A stretch of DNA of 64,000 nucleotides. Source: Panopea generosa (taxonomy: Eukaryota; Mollusca; Bivalvia; Adapedonta; Hiatellidae). The position numbers were made by a program, and so were the translations under genes. The DNA lies in the NCBI GenBank assembly GCA_029582155.1, contig CM055895.1:49535417-49599416 (forward strand). The letters run 5' to 3'. Numbering within the stretch: the first letter of the stretch is position 1; each line of letters opens with the position of its first letter. Shown here piece by piece: positions 19,722-33,100 of this stretch. The notes beneath the pieces were generated by a model. The model made no database searches and was not told the origin of the DNA. It saw nothing but the letters and a program-made list of their open reading frames with translations.

Positions 19722-20730
19722 TACGAGGGCTATTCAATAAATTATATCACTTATGACGATCCGTAGAAACAATGTTGTGTAAGAACATGAAAAATTCGTG
19801 CAATTGTTTAGTGATGTTTATTCAATACACCTGCGAATTCTCAATTTAATTTAATTTAATCCAATTATAATTGACCAAGATATTCATTGTTGAATTATAC
19901 ACACTCATGTCAGTGGCTATATTCCAATGTCAAAAGCATACCTGAAGAAAAATTAGAAAGAAGTGCTGACTTTAAAACACGAGTTTCTTTGCAGTTATCG
20001 ACATAAGAGATTATTTTTAATTGTGTCGTATACATGATAGTTCTACCGTAACATTAAGAACAGTTTTTCAATTGGTTAAGATATTTAAGGGGGGTCAGCA
20101 TAGCATGCAAAAAGATAACTGCCCAGGTAGGTCTGTTGTTGCAGCAACAAAGGAAAACATTGGTGCTGTTAGAGCTATGGTAGATGAAGATGGACGGTAT
20201 ACTATTTCCCAGATAGCTTATAGTCTAGGCATTTCAGAAGGCAAAGTACATCATATTCTAACTGTTTGAAATTAAAGATTGATTGATTGATTGAATATTT
20301 AGCGTCATTTTTATGCCATCGAGGACTAACAAACGATCAGTTAACCTAACCACTGTTTCCTGGGATTAACCAATACTCGAGCATACCCCATCTCCGCAAG
20401 TAACTGAAAATTCAAGTGGTGAGAGACGAATGATAATGAGACACAATGTCGTATATCAATCATCACGGAGAATGTTGTTGGGCGGGGAATTCGAACTCAC
20501 GACCCCTGGATTGATAGTCAGACGCGTAACCGACTGAACTAATCGTGCCCGACTGAAATTAAAGAAACTTTGTGCTAGATGGATTCCCCACTTGCTGAGA
20601 CCTTACCAAAAGGCCAAGCATTTAGATTATGCTAAACAAATTCTGACTTGCTCACTGGGGAAGAAACTTCGGTTCATTATTTTGAGCCGCTACGGCGCAT
20701 CGATAACAAATAATGGTTTGGTAATAATTT
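19722..20730 (+). mobile_element. mariner-family transposase relic, copy 2
   Basis: Starts at TACGAGGGCTATTCA. It encodes FKGGQHSMQKDNCPGRSVVA, then DGRYTISQIAYSLGISEGKV (helix-turn-helix, about 20190-20250), then, after a nested SINE, RWIPHLLRPYQKAKHLDYAK (20577-20636) and HYFEPLRRIDN. The TGDET motif reads TGEETS, so the first catalytic Asp is Glu. The rest of the catalytic domain is absent or unrecognisable after about 20730. Same family as 353-1140. Confidence 0.86.
20279..20553 (-). mobile_element. tRNA-derived SINE with (ATTG)n tail, nested in mariner
   Basis: On the minus strand the head is cgattagttcagtcggttac (A box) with gagttcgaattccccgccc (B box). A central body follows, and the 3' end is gctaaatattcaatcaat repeats. 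The perfect 12-bp duplication TGAAATTAAAGA (20267-20278 and 20554-20565) interrupts the transposase frame, so this insertion is younger than the mariner. Relatives: 33250-33532, 53160-53450, 60969-61081, 41915-42115, 26511-26580. Confidence 0.92.
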
Positions 20731-21369
20731 TAGTATACCAATGGGAGACACCTTTGTGGCATCTAGGTCGTGGACAGCAAGACTTCACAAGTGTGTATCT
20801 GTGCGGGGGATACTTTGAAGGGTTGGTCTGAAAAAAATCCCTTTTCTGTAAAAATCTTAAATATCCGAAGACCAGTAACAGAATATATTGAATGTCCCTC
20901 GTATTTATTGATTTAAATAGGTCAGATGTTGAAACAGTATTTCTTAGTGACATAAAATAAATAATTTATGGAAATGGAGTATTTTAGTTTATGTTGGTGC
21001 ATATTTCTAAGGAAACATCTTCAGGAAATAAACGAGTTATTGTACGTTTAACATCCTCAATACAAAGTAAAACTACAATTATTAAACATACTCAATAACA
21101 GTACTCTATCACCTCATTTTAGCTTAACTAATAAAAATATCGTGAGTATAACGAGACCAAAGTCGACCAGCCGCGACTAATTTGCCATCGTTAATTGCAA
21201 GTACAATAATTAATTTTAATACATACTAATTAAAAAACAGTTCAAGTTATATTTGGTTCATAAATAACATTTAATGACTATAATTATTTGCTTCTGTGAT
21301 TTTTTTCCAGCACGAAATCTTACATATTTTCTATATGTTTTAAATCTCGATCTCATAGCAGGCCCGATA

Positions 21370-21650
21370 TTCGAATCTAATGAGCATTATTGAATATCGA
21401 TCTCGAAGCCAATTTTAAGCGCTTCCACACAGTAGTAACATGTCGCAGTCACATGGTATGGTGACGTTTCAGTCACATTTTACTGACACCGGGTCAACCA
21501 GACCTAGATCTATTTCCGAAATGTTGAGCGTCACGCGAGGAAGCTTATAGAACCCTTTTTTCAAGTCATTGGTATGATCTGGTCAAAGATCGAACCCATA
21601 ACTTTCCACGTGCGAGAAGGACGCGCTACCACTAGTCCACCGCTGTGTTA
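21370..21650 (-). mobile_element. tRNA-derived SINE, second family
   Basis: The minus strand begins cggtggactagtggtagcgc (A box) and has tgggttcgatc (B box), then a 200-bp body with gtgactgaaacgtcac and caccataccatgtgactgcg. It ends near cttcgagatcgatattc. The body differs from the ATTG-tailed family. No target duplication found. Confidence 0.7.
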
Positions 21651-22333
21651 AAAAAATAAAATTATTTATACAAAGTAGTACTATTATATAGAATGTCCAG
21701 TGACTGAATGCATTAGAGATAAAGAAGAAGTATATACCATTCTCATGGCTGTGTACATGTAGAGAATTGTCAAATTTTAATCATCATCAAATGATATATC
21801 ATGTCTTACCTTTGACTCTCGGAATCCAGTAACAACCTGTTTAATATATGTGTCCTGTACATGCACAAACCCCGTTCTTACTACATGGATAAGTGGTAAA
21901 TAATCGTTTGTATAATCAGTTTTAACACCTCCATACAGCAGTAGTATACAAAGAGATGGTTAGAGACTACTTTTAAAAAACCTCTTACCGTCACTTCACA
22001 CGATCGTCAGGGATCGTTTAACTACATCTATAAGTCATTAATTTGTATACCAATTAGACAACATTAGCCAAAACAAAAATGTTAACTATTTATCATTTTA
22101 TTTCCATATGCATATGGTGAAAACCCATCGTTTCATATATACCGTCCATCGCATCAACATGGCTGAGAAATATTGTATTTCATAGCTATGTGACTGGTGT
22201 TGTTAGACAGTATGCATTTCGCATTATGATGTTGTGTTTTTTTTTTATAAAACAATGCATCTTGGTAATAGCTCAGTTTGTTTTTAATAACGTTTCTTTG
22301 TACGAGAGAGTAAAATATGTTTTCTACCAGCTG

Positions 22334-22833
22334 NNNNNNNNNNNNNNNNNNNNNNNNNNNNNNNNNNNNNNNNNNNNNNNNNNNNNNNNNNNNNNNNNNN
22401 NNNNNNNNNNNNNNNNNNNNNNNNNNNNNNNNNNNNNNNNNNNNNNNNNNNNNNNNNNNNNNNNNNNNNNNNNNNNNNNNNNNNNNNNNNNNNNNNNNNN
22501 NNNNNNNNNNNNNNNNNNNNNNNNNNNNNNNNNNNNNNNNNNNNNNNNNNNNNNNNNNNNNNNNNNNNNNNNNNNNNNNNNNNNNNNNNNNNNNNNNNNN
22601 NNNNNNNNNNNNNNNNNNNNNNNNNNNNNNNNNNNNNNNNNNNNNNNNNNNNNNNNNNNNNNNNNNNNNNNNNNNNNNNNNNNNNNNNNNNNNNNNNNNN
22701 NNNNNNNNNNNNNNNNNNNNNNNNNNNNNNNNNNNNNNNNNNNNNNNNNNNNNNNNNNNNNNNNNNNNNNNNNNNNNNNNNNNNNNNNNNNNNNNNNNNN
22801 NNNNNNNNNNNNNNNNNNNNNNNNNNNNNNNNN
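22334..22833. other. Assembly gap, 500 N
   Basis: Exactly 500 undetermined bases, a conventional placeholder, so the true distance is unknown. The first exon and promoter of UQCRC2 may lie here. Confidence 1.
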
Positions 22834-24153
22834 TATAATCTTGGATGTTTTATGCGGTGTTAAACATGCAAAAAGATCTTGAATTTGAAATATTGCACTT
22901 TGAAGTAAAATTTCAAGTACTTTCATTGTTTTTTAAGTTGCAGTATACACATTTTGTATTCACAGGTACTACAACAGATTTAAACAATTTGATCGAAATG
23001 GTCTCATTTTGTTGAAAATTCCATTGTGCTAAGAAATAATTTTAAATTGTATCACTGAGATGAATGGAAGTTGGGATAATTGAAAATGAAGTTTTGTGAG
23101 ATTTTACATAAGATTGGGAGTGTGCATAAAATCTAAATTAGTTGCTTTTCCTTCTGTATGTAAGTCCTTTTAAAATCAAGTAGGGGTTTGATTAAAAATA
23201 TTCTATTTCTAAAATGACTTTTTCTTCACTTTATTTGAATTAAAAAAATTGTTTTCTTAAATGAAATCGGATAAAAGATTATTTGTGACATGAAGTTATT
23301 CTGCTTTTGAAACTTAAAACTGACTGAAAATTATTTTCTATTAATCCATTCATGATTGTAAGTTAATTCTTTTATACAACTCAATGAGCAGCTTGGGTAA
23401 TTCTTGGTTCATTGTGCTTATTGACTGATCATACAGATTGTATCCATGGAGATACACACATTATCAAATGTCAAGGACAAGGAATAACTACAGTTTGCCA
23501 AGTTAAAAAATCCCAATTTCCACTCAATTATGCTGATTTTTCCCTACTTCCATAAAAAAAATTAGTATTGAACTAAAATATCAATCATACAACTCTGGCA
23601 ATTCCAACATTTTTCGGTATTATACCTCGAAGATGGTCCAAGGATACACCAAAATGGAAATGCAATTCGATTTTGCAAGGTGGATTTCGCAAAAGGATTT
23701 AGTTTGTGTCTTATTCACATTGTTTGGAGGGTTTTGCTCGAAATACATCGTCATCATACATAGAATAATTTGAAAATTATTAATATGAATGAGTTGAATT
23801 TTTTTTTGAAGCAGCTTACTCAGGCTGAGTCAATTAATATGAAATTAAAAATTAATTAATAAACACAGTCAGATAAAATAAAAAGTACTGAAAATAGTTC
23901 CTAGATGTCTGGTATTATCTCCAAGCTCAATTAAGATAATCAGAGGTATTCAGAATGCTAAAATACTTGGCATAGTATTTTTGGCAAACTCAAAAGGCAC
24001 ACGCTTATTTAAAATTAACAAACATTCCTTTCTCAATGATAATTTGTTGCAACATGACTGGTTTCACTACCAGTTCATCAGTATTGGATACCGAAATTGT
24101 CATTATGAATAATCATGCTGTATATAATAAATTAAATATTTTGTATATTTAAG
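22834..24153. other. Intergenic or UQCRC2 intron 1, no feature recognised
   Basis: AT-rich. I looked for a short exon with ATG and a mitochondrial-targeting peptide ending at a donor in phase 0 and did not find a convincing one. Confidence 0.5.
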
Positions 24154-27100
24154 GGCCGTCTATACACCACTCAGACAGCCAGAAAGGTGGCCAGCACAGC
24201 AGCTGTGAACAATGCAGAGCCAGCAAAGGTAAAACTTTATCTGAATGTTTACACGTGAGGTTATTGGTGGGGGATGGGGTGGGGGTAGAGCAGAATTGAA
24301 GGGCCTTGCACCTTTTTTTGCTCCTACTTCTAACCCTTGTGAGTCCGCCAGTTAAGAATGCTTTGCTGATAATAAATTTAGCAACTAAAGTCCATTTGGG
24401 CCTCTTGTTTTTGTGTTTTAGAATAATAGATGTGTTTATCAAATTTTGCAAAGTGCAAAATCGGACACTTTATTGATATTTTGCTGTCTCGATTTTTCTA
24501 TATTTATCTTCATGTTTTAGGTTTCTTCGGGTGCTTCGTGTAGAGTAGCCACAGTTGAAAACTACTCCAGACTTAGCCGTGTTACAATGGTGGCAAAGGC
24601 TGGATCAAGACATGAGAATAGTTCCAACCTGGGCGTCTCACATTTTTTGAGGCATGGTGCACAGATGGTATGTTTTGTTTGTTAGTATTCATTATATTTT
24701 AAAGAAATTATTATTGTTTGTTAATAAGTTGTTTTTAGCTTGACTATTCAAAGAATATGGAGGTCTATTCTGCTCACCTGAGCATCTTTGTCACACCTTG
24801 GTTAAAGTTTAGTATGCAAGGCTGTATCTCAGTAACTATTGTATGTATTTTATAGAAACTGCATGTTTTTGATTGAAACTTCATGCAAGGTTTTTCAGTT
24901 ATCAGACCTCGATTTAGTAAGTGAGACAAATCAAAGTTTGAACTTTTGTGCCAAATGATTTGAATAGTCTTATGAACAGCTCTTGTTTTAGTATTGAAAT
25001 GCATAGAAGTGAACAGTTTGTTAAGAGTTAGCTTCATTTGTATACATGTACACAAAATTCTCAAATTCTGATTATCTGAATTTGTTCATATTTGGTATAA
25101 ATGATTTATATGAGCGGTGTTTTAAGTTTATTTAAATAAAGGGACTAAGGTTAATTAAGGTATAGTCCAGTCAAAATGAGGTGATCAACTTCTGTCCAAT
25201 TGGGCATTTTGTTTAAATATTTTTATTTATGAATTGGAATTTTGTCTCTTTTAAGGCAACACCCGAGAATTCACAATTTAAAATGATAAAAGAATTACAG
25301 TTTTCAGGAGCCAGTTTAAGGTAATATATTATGAAGTTATATACTGACAGGTAAATAATAATATCTCTCTGTAGAAAAATGTTGTACATCTTATCTTTCC
25401 AGGGTTTGAACCCTTTTCTTTGCATTTTCTCAGCAGTGCTCCAAGAATAGGATAGCCCGATGCCCGGGGCTTGTCAAATCTGGATCCGGGCATGTGCCTT
25501 TTTCAAAGTTACATGCCCGTCGGGCATGTCTTAAAAAATCGGACAAGCTCGTTTTCACAATACACAGGTCTGCAAATATCTCTATTCGAAACGACACAGG
25601 TCAAACTGTTGTTTAAAGACCGTAACTAATCAGTATAAACAATTGACCCCTGTGGTGTTTAACATACCACATGCCCGATAATGCGACTTTGGTAAACCTC
25701 TCATACATATTCATTTATCTATTTTAATTCCTCTAATGTGACTGGTGGATAGCTTTGAATATAAAGTAATCTATTTTTAATATCTGCTCAGATTGGACGG
25801 ATATCTACGCCCAAAGTAAACACGTTTCTTACCACCTACCCGAGGAAAGACTAAAAAAAAAAGACGACGTAATTTGCGGGTGTTTCTCAAATTCTCCATT
25901 ATGAAGAGTATAAAATTACCTCCCTTTGCCAAAATGGTAACGATTTCTAAAACCTGGTAATGTTTTTGCAGATAATTTGCGATCGATCGCGTTATGTAAA
26001 ATGTCAGCGTTAGGTTCTGGTAATTTTATAAATATTTCGTAGATTTACAATTATTGGAACTGTATGTATATATATTTTCTTCTGTGAAAACGTGAGAGTT
26101 GATATTGAAATTGAGTTTACGGTAAAGAAAAATGGGGGTGGGGTATTATAGTAATAAACATTGTTTTTTGGTTGTGTAGTTTCAGCGTATATTTTTTTGG
26201 CATGGTTTAAATATAGTATTGAAAACAACAATTAAGATGAATTCTGTGGGGTTTTTTTAGTATTTGAAATATAGTTGACTAGTTGCACTTTCTAGATATT
26301 TGAAGGCTATCATAGACTGCATTCATTTATCATATTGCCAAGTTCTCTTGGATAGATTGAATAGCTTTGTAGGCTTGGCATTGCCATTATTGTATGTTGT
26401 GACAGCAATAATAAGAAAGCAAGAGAAAGATATTTAAAATAATGTTTTAAATATACTCCTGCTCCCACACTGCCACTGAATCGACAGAACAGAAATGATA
26501 GTCAATAAAAAACGATTGATTGATTGATTGATTGAATATTTAGCATCTTTTTTATGCTAATAAAGAACAAAGATTAAATACAACATACTGATAGAGACGT
26601 AGTCAGTTCTCCCGAAATTCTCTCACTTCTCCCGGTCTTATTCAAACTCTAAAACTTGTGATTTAGACATGCATAATGTTATGGGGAGCTTACCCTACAT
26701 AAAATGAATACATTTAAGTGTATGTTTACATATTTCATATTATACCGCAAGGTGTATTGGTAATAAAAATCTGGGCATGTGAACCATTGATCAGGGCAAG
26801 TTATTTTTCAGTCAGGGCAAGTAGATTTTTTCAATCTACTTGCCCTGGGCTAGTCCCAAATTTTTTTTTTCTTGGAGCACTGCTCAGTTCATGCATTTAT
26901 GAAATGTCTATAATCCTAAGGCCTTCAAAAATAGATTCAAATGTTTTGTTTTTTATGTCCTGACCAGTGCCAGATACATCCTTTATAACTTTTTTGACAG
27001 ATTTGTAAAAGTAACTTGATATCTGTTGTTATGAATGAAAAAAGATCTGCTTGGTGCATGTTGATAACAAAATTTTTAGAAAATTTTATATTGTACTTGC

Positions 27101-30100
27101 TGCTCTTTAACTATTTAAATAGGGGATAGTGGTCTGCACTGCATATTAATGACTCGTAATTTGCATCTTTCATATGTATTTGGTGTTGTTGTTTTTTTAA
27201 TTCTCAATTTTTTGTACTATTAAATTATTGGAGTGTCTTGTTTATTGCAGCGTGAGCACAACAAGGGATTATGCTTATTACACAGTCGAGTGTCGACGAG
27301 AAAACTTGTAAGTTGTTTCATGTATGTACATGTGCTGCAAATATGTTCATGTAATAGTTTCAGAAGTGAGAAATGAGGAGAATGGGATAAAAAGTTTATT
27401 TAGAGGCTGTCTATATGAAGCTTAAAAATGTTTGGTTTTTTGCTGTAAGAATCACCACTGTGTATAATACCCATGCATGTATACTGCCCATCACCATGCA
27501 TTTTATCTGGGGCTTGTAAACTTAAAAAAGAACAAACTTCAGTTTAATGTTCACACTTTGCCCATTTTTACTGAGTCCAGTCTGTCTTCTTAAAATTGTT
27601 GAAATACTTCATAAGAGTAGAGTACCATGGTGAAAAGTTCCACAATATACTACATTTTTTTTACACATCATAACTGCAAAATGCAGCACTTTAATATATT
27701 CTAGTAGCCAACAATCGTTTATTTGGGGAGGTTTTTTTTGTTCAAATCGAAAATGACTCCAAATGTTAGAATTAACTTTGTTGTTTTTAATTTGGTCATA
27801 TTATTATCCTTCATATTGTTTATTGATGAACATGACATTGTGATCACATGTTACAACAAAAGTACAAGATTTGTCATCCTTTTATTATATTGCATGTATT
27901 TTAATATTTTGTACAATTATTTTAAATTTTACATCTGCATGTCCAGGCTACATAATATTTGATAAAAAATTGCAGAAGGACCTGTTATCGGATTATGCTG
28001 AGGTCTTTCTTCACCGACAGAACTATACATCTCACTACACAGTTATACCCCTTTTTTCCCCACGGTAGCAAGATTCTTACTCTTAAAAAATAGGCCTATG
28101 TACTTTGGTTATGAAATATTTTCAAAATGGTTCATAATGGCTGTGATTTCTTGCTGCAGATGAGTAGTGCAAAAGTTGGCATAGCAAATACTGCAATACG
28201 ACATCACTGGTGTTAAAAATGTGACTTTTATAAGATTTCAACATATGCATGTACTTATGAGCATTTGAGGACTTCTTTTTTCAAAAAAGCTCAGGGTGTC
28301 ACTGCACCCTCTTTAAAAAAAAAACAACGTGGACAACCTACTAGTTATTGTGCATTTTTATGTGTGTATACTTTCCTGCTATGAAAAGAAAATACTTTAA
28401 AAAAATTCTATGTGGAATTCTTTTTTTACCAGTGAAATCCTTGACCTTATTTTATATAGAACAAAGAACAAAATTCAACTGTGTAGTGAGACCTTATAGA
28501 CTGTAATGTGTTGAAATGGGTACTAGATCTTGTAATAATAAAAAGTTATTAGTCGTGAACATTTAAAGCATTAAAGATGAGGAAAAATTTTCCAGATGAA
28601 ACCAGATGATATGGGTGGTATTTAAGGGTTGAAATTTCTGAATAAAGCATGTTGAAATTTAAAGTAAGTGATAAAATACACAATAAACAAGTTGTTTATT
28701 TTAAAAAGTAATTTGATAAAAATTTTCATTTTTACCCTTTTGATAACACATTTAAGGAGTAAAATACTAATTTAAAGAAAAGCTTATCAGGAGCACTGAA
28801 TTGTAACCATTACCGATATTTAACTCAAAGTTTCTGTTTAAATACTACCATAACATTCTTAAAGTAATTGTGATATTTTGCAGATTGACAGCTATGTCGA
28901 TATTATCACCGATATTCAATCGTAAAGCCTTTTTACATGCTAACTGGAGGGATTGCGAAGGTTTCAAGGCAAAGATGGCAATAGAAGTGGCTGGGTTATC
29001 AGAACAACCCAACATTCGTAAGTGTATAAACGCTCAGGTCAAGTTGCTAATAAAAGAACAGAATTGTCGAAATCTTGTTGCAGATCATGAAATGGGGTTG
29101 GTAAAGCACAGTTAATTCATAGTGCTCCAGATAATTTTGAAGTGAAATTAATATTTGCTCATGAGAATAAAATTGTGAGTGATATTGACTTTTTGCTCAG
29201 AATTATTATTTTTCTCTAGCTGACTAGTTTTAAAAAAATTGATTTTAGCTCTACTGGCCAAAGGCCAGAAGTACTTTAATATCCGATGGCGCGATGTCCG
29301 TCATCTGTCGTCTCCAAAGTGTGTTAGCAGCACTTTCTCTGAAACCGCTTGACCAATTAAACTTAACTTCACACGGATGTTTCTACTGCATAGGAGACTA
29401 TACAAAAGAATTTTTTCAATAGATTTGAATTGATTTGAAGATGGCCGCCATTACTAAAAATAGTCCAAAACTTAAAAAATCTTCTTATCATGAACAGCCG
29501 AACAGATTTTCAAAATGTTTATGTAGTATTGATAACCAACTATAGTTTTGTTAGATTTGTTCAAATGGTGTCCCTAGGGTTAAGAATGGCCTCTTATTTC
29601 CTTGCTCGTCAGTATTTTTCTCAGCATCAAACAGTTGCTCCTATTCAGTCAAAAGTCTTTATTTTCCAAGTGCTTAATGTACAGAAAGGGTAGAAGTACA
29701 TGTATTTAGCTCAATACATGTATTTTTATCCTCAAAAGCAAATATTAAAAAACTTGTACATATTTAATCAATTTTCTCAACATAAAAAAACGTAGATACG
29801 CTGCTTATCTGGATCACTGAATTCACCTTACCAGTATTGAAGAAATACTTCCCCGAAAATAAGAAAATTACGTCAATAAAGCAGTCAAATTGAAATGTAT
29901 CACCTCAAGTTGTGTATCTGTTGGCCTAATAATAAATCACAACCATTTTTATGCCCCCACCATTCTAAGAATGATGTAGTGATATTGACATTAAGAGTTT
30001 CCCTAGTCCTTATCTATGTTCATCCATCCAACAAATGATTTCTGATGAATTACTTCTTAAACGGCATAGATATTTAATAAATATTTGGTGAGGAGCTGTA

Positions 30101-33100
30101 TAGTTATTAAGTATTTTGATATTTGTCAACGTCGGTCCCTTTTTCGTCTTAAGTTTTTGTCAAATTTACTAACTTATAGCAGGGGCATCTGTGTCCTAGA
30201 GATATTTCTATTATGTAGAATGAAATTAAATGGGTGCAATATTTTGTTTTTGTAGTCGCAGTGGAGATGTTACATCAAGCAGCATTTAAAGATACATTGG
30301 GTAACTCGTTGTATGCTCCCCAGAACTATCTCGGAACATATAAGCCCGAAGAGGTGAGTTTATGGCCAAAATATGTTTCCATTGCAAATATCTAAATATC
30401 TATCTCGAATTATGGTCCTCCTAGGCTGAGTGCTTTAACCCTTGCCTCCATAGATACGCGTTTTCCCGCACCAATCACAGAAGGCCTTTGAAACGAGCAA
30501 TCTGAACACTTCCTGCACTGTTTTCCACTCTGTCAGTTAATAAAAACATAATTTACCCAATAATTTAAAAGCCTTCTATATTAGAGATGTCCAAAGGTGT
30601 CTTATATTAGAGGTGTCCAAAGGCGTCTATATGAAGAAAAGGATTAAAGAACATCTAAATATTTATCTCGAATTATGGTCCTCCTAGGACGGGTGCTTTT
30701 AAGCATTATCTCAAGATCACTTGAAATAATCTTTCATCGCTATGGTCATTGATTCGAGCCCAACTTGTTCCAAAAAATTTATGTTTGAAGTTCATTAATT
30801 ACCAAAGGAAGGATGGTTGTTCCACTCTTAAACATTCTCCACCATTGGAACTAGGTGCCAATATATATAGACTATGATGGGATGTTGGGGAGGAAGAGGG
30901 GGTGGGGCATTAAAAAAATATTTTTACTTAAAACTACCCAACAAATACTTTACTGCTGGCAGCAGTTTGTATAGTTAATTATAGGGTTTGAGAGGTATGT
31001 AGAATATCAAAAAAGTTTACGGTCCCGTGGATTTCAAACCAATGCAAAAAATCAATGTACATATAGAAAAAAAGATATGTATATCACTATAACTTACTAG
31101 AGCAGTTGTGTATGACATTAAATATGTCATTTTTCTTTCTTTTTATTGATCATTGTGTATTGTTTAATGCATGTTTGTTTAAAGGCTCTTTTAAGTTTCT
31201 AAAACGTAATTTCAGACATTTTGCTATTCCAGTTAAAAGGTTCTATGTCTTTTTGACCTCTGAGAAAGCATGCAAACAAATATATAAATAAAAGATGAAT
31301 TATTTTCAATAATCATGAATGGGCATTTGTTTACAAATTAATTGTTGTTTCTTTCCAATCAACATATTTGGTATAAAACAGGTAACCACGAGTCCATTCA
31401 GAACGGCAACGGATGGTAATTTATGCGTATATCAATTTTTGTACTTCGGAACATTGGTGGGGGAACACAGTCCGAAAACAACTAAGATATTAAAGAATGT
31501 CAAAAAAGTAAACAATAGCTCTTTTAAGCAATACACTTTTTAGCTCACCGGAATGAATGTCCAAAGAGAGCTATTGCTATGACCCCGGCATCATCTGTAG
31601 ACACCCAGGTTAAACTTTTGTGTTTAAGTTTAATCTACTATGCAACCACTCATTGGATAATAATGAAACTTCGTATGTATGTTCAGCGTCATCAATGGAA
31701 CACACAGAGACAAAAACCATAACTCCAGATAGCATTTTGGAAGAGTTAAAGCCCTTTTTGGACTTATTTTTAAGAATTTGGAAAATGAAACTTGATGTAA
31801 AATTTAGGTCATTTGTTATGTACCAACCATAAGAATTGAATTTGGACTATGTAATTTTTTTTTTGATATCTCTAGTCTGAAAGAGTATGTGATCCAGTGG
31901 TAGATCACCAAACCCATGATCAGAGGGTCGTGGGTTTGATCCTCCGCCATGGCTATGTGCGGTGTCCTTGAGCAAGACACTTTTCCGCATATGCTTAGTA
32001 CTGGTTCTAACCAGGAAGTCCTTTTATTTCATTTTGCATGATTTGCTGATGTTGTAAGAACTTGTTTCACAATCGAAGTAAAATAAATAGTTTAACTTTT
32101 TAACTTAAGTCTGAAGGACTATAGTCCTGAAAAGTTTTACGGACAGACTGACATGTATAGTAAAAGGAAAATTGGCAAACAAGTTATAAAGGTACATGTA
32201 TCTGCATTAGAGCTGGAAATTTGTTTCATCACTACTCGTCCTTCCTCCCCGAACACGTTTAATGAATGCTTAAACTCAAAGAAATATTAAGGTTAGTTTC
32301 TAAAATCTTACTTGTCCTGGACAAATGTTTACTTGTCATGGTTAGCGACGCATGTAATTTTCCAACCTTATGCATGTGTATGGAGCTGTGCAATATTTGA
32401 TAGAAATTTAAAGTGTGCAAATGCTTTAAAGTCTTTTAATGGTTAAGGAAATCTTAAATACTCTATAAAATGGCTGTAGATGTAACAAACTGTAACAAAT
32501 ACCTTTTCATACTTGCTGCAGGTGCTCTCTTTCATGTCGAGCCATTACGACAAGAACAGACTTGCTATAGTTGGTCAAGGCATAGATCATCAATTGGCTC
32601 TGGAAATTGCAAATAGCTTCACATTTTATGATCCTAGTCATGTGAATCCACCAAATGACAAAAAGGCCAGGTATTATGGAGGTAAGATGTTATTATACAT
32701 TAACATAACATAATATTTCTTGTGTTTATTAAAGGGAATATATCGGGATTTTTCAAAACTTTAAAATTGGCTTTAACATTTTTTTGTCCAATATATCATG
32801 CCCACATTTATATATTCTCATTGACCCTGTATGGCCTAAATGATATATTTTAAAACATTCCAAAGTAATATATTGGAAAGGGATTTCCTAACTTGGGCTA
32901 TGCCCCTAAGTTAGATTTAAATGGATTTCCCGCTTAAAATTGCAACATAATTTGTGGCATTAAATGAGTCACATGATTTCATTTTGATGTTAATTTGATC
33001 TATAATGCAGGTTTTATAGGTAGTAAAAATTGATGTTTATTAGAAGTCGAAATGATGTAATTTTGTCACAATTTGGAGGATTTGACGTACCAAACCATTA

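Larger units (their letters stand above)
25434..26882. mobile_element. 1.45-kb inverted-repeat DNA element with 5-bp target duplication
   Basis: Ends are CAGTGCTCCAAGAA (25434-25447) and its inverse TTCTTGGAGCACTG (26869-26882). They extend imperfectly inward into tagcccgatgcccggggctt on the left against aagcccagggcaag-like text inverted on the right. CTCAG flanks both sides (25429-25433, 26883-26887). No transposase was recognised, so it is likely non-autonomous. The interior contains gcatgcccgtcgggcatgtc palindromes, a SINE tail (26511-26580) and the hairpin at 26814-26846. It lies in the UQCRC2 intron between 25320 and 27251. CAGTG ends recall hAT elements, but those make 8-bp duplications, so I leave the superfamily open. 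Confidence 0.78.

Noticed and set aside
20453-20553. tRNA gene
   Set aside because: A and B boxes are present, but the sequence continues into a SINE body with an ATTG tail and is flanked by target duplications. The same reason excludes 11373, 31882, 33460, 53160 and 57655.
22190-22926. Long frames across the N run
   Set aside because: They consist of unknown residues from the 500-base gap and have no supported sequence.
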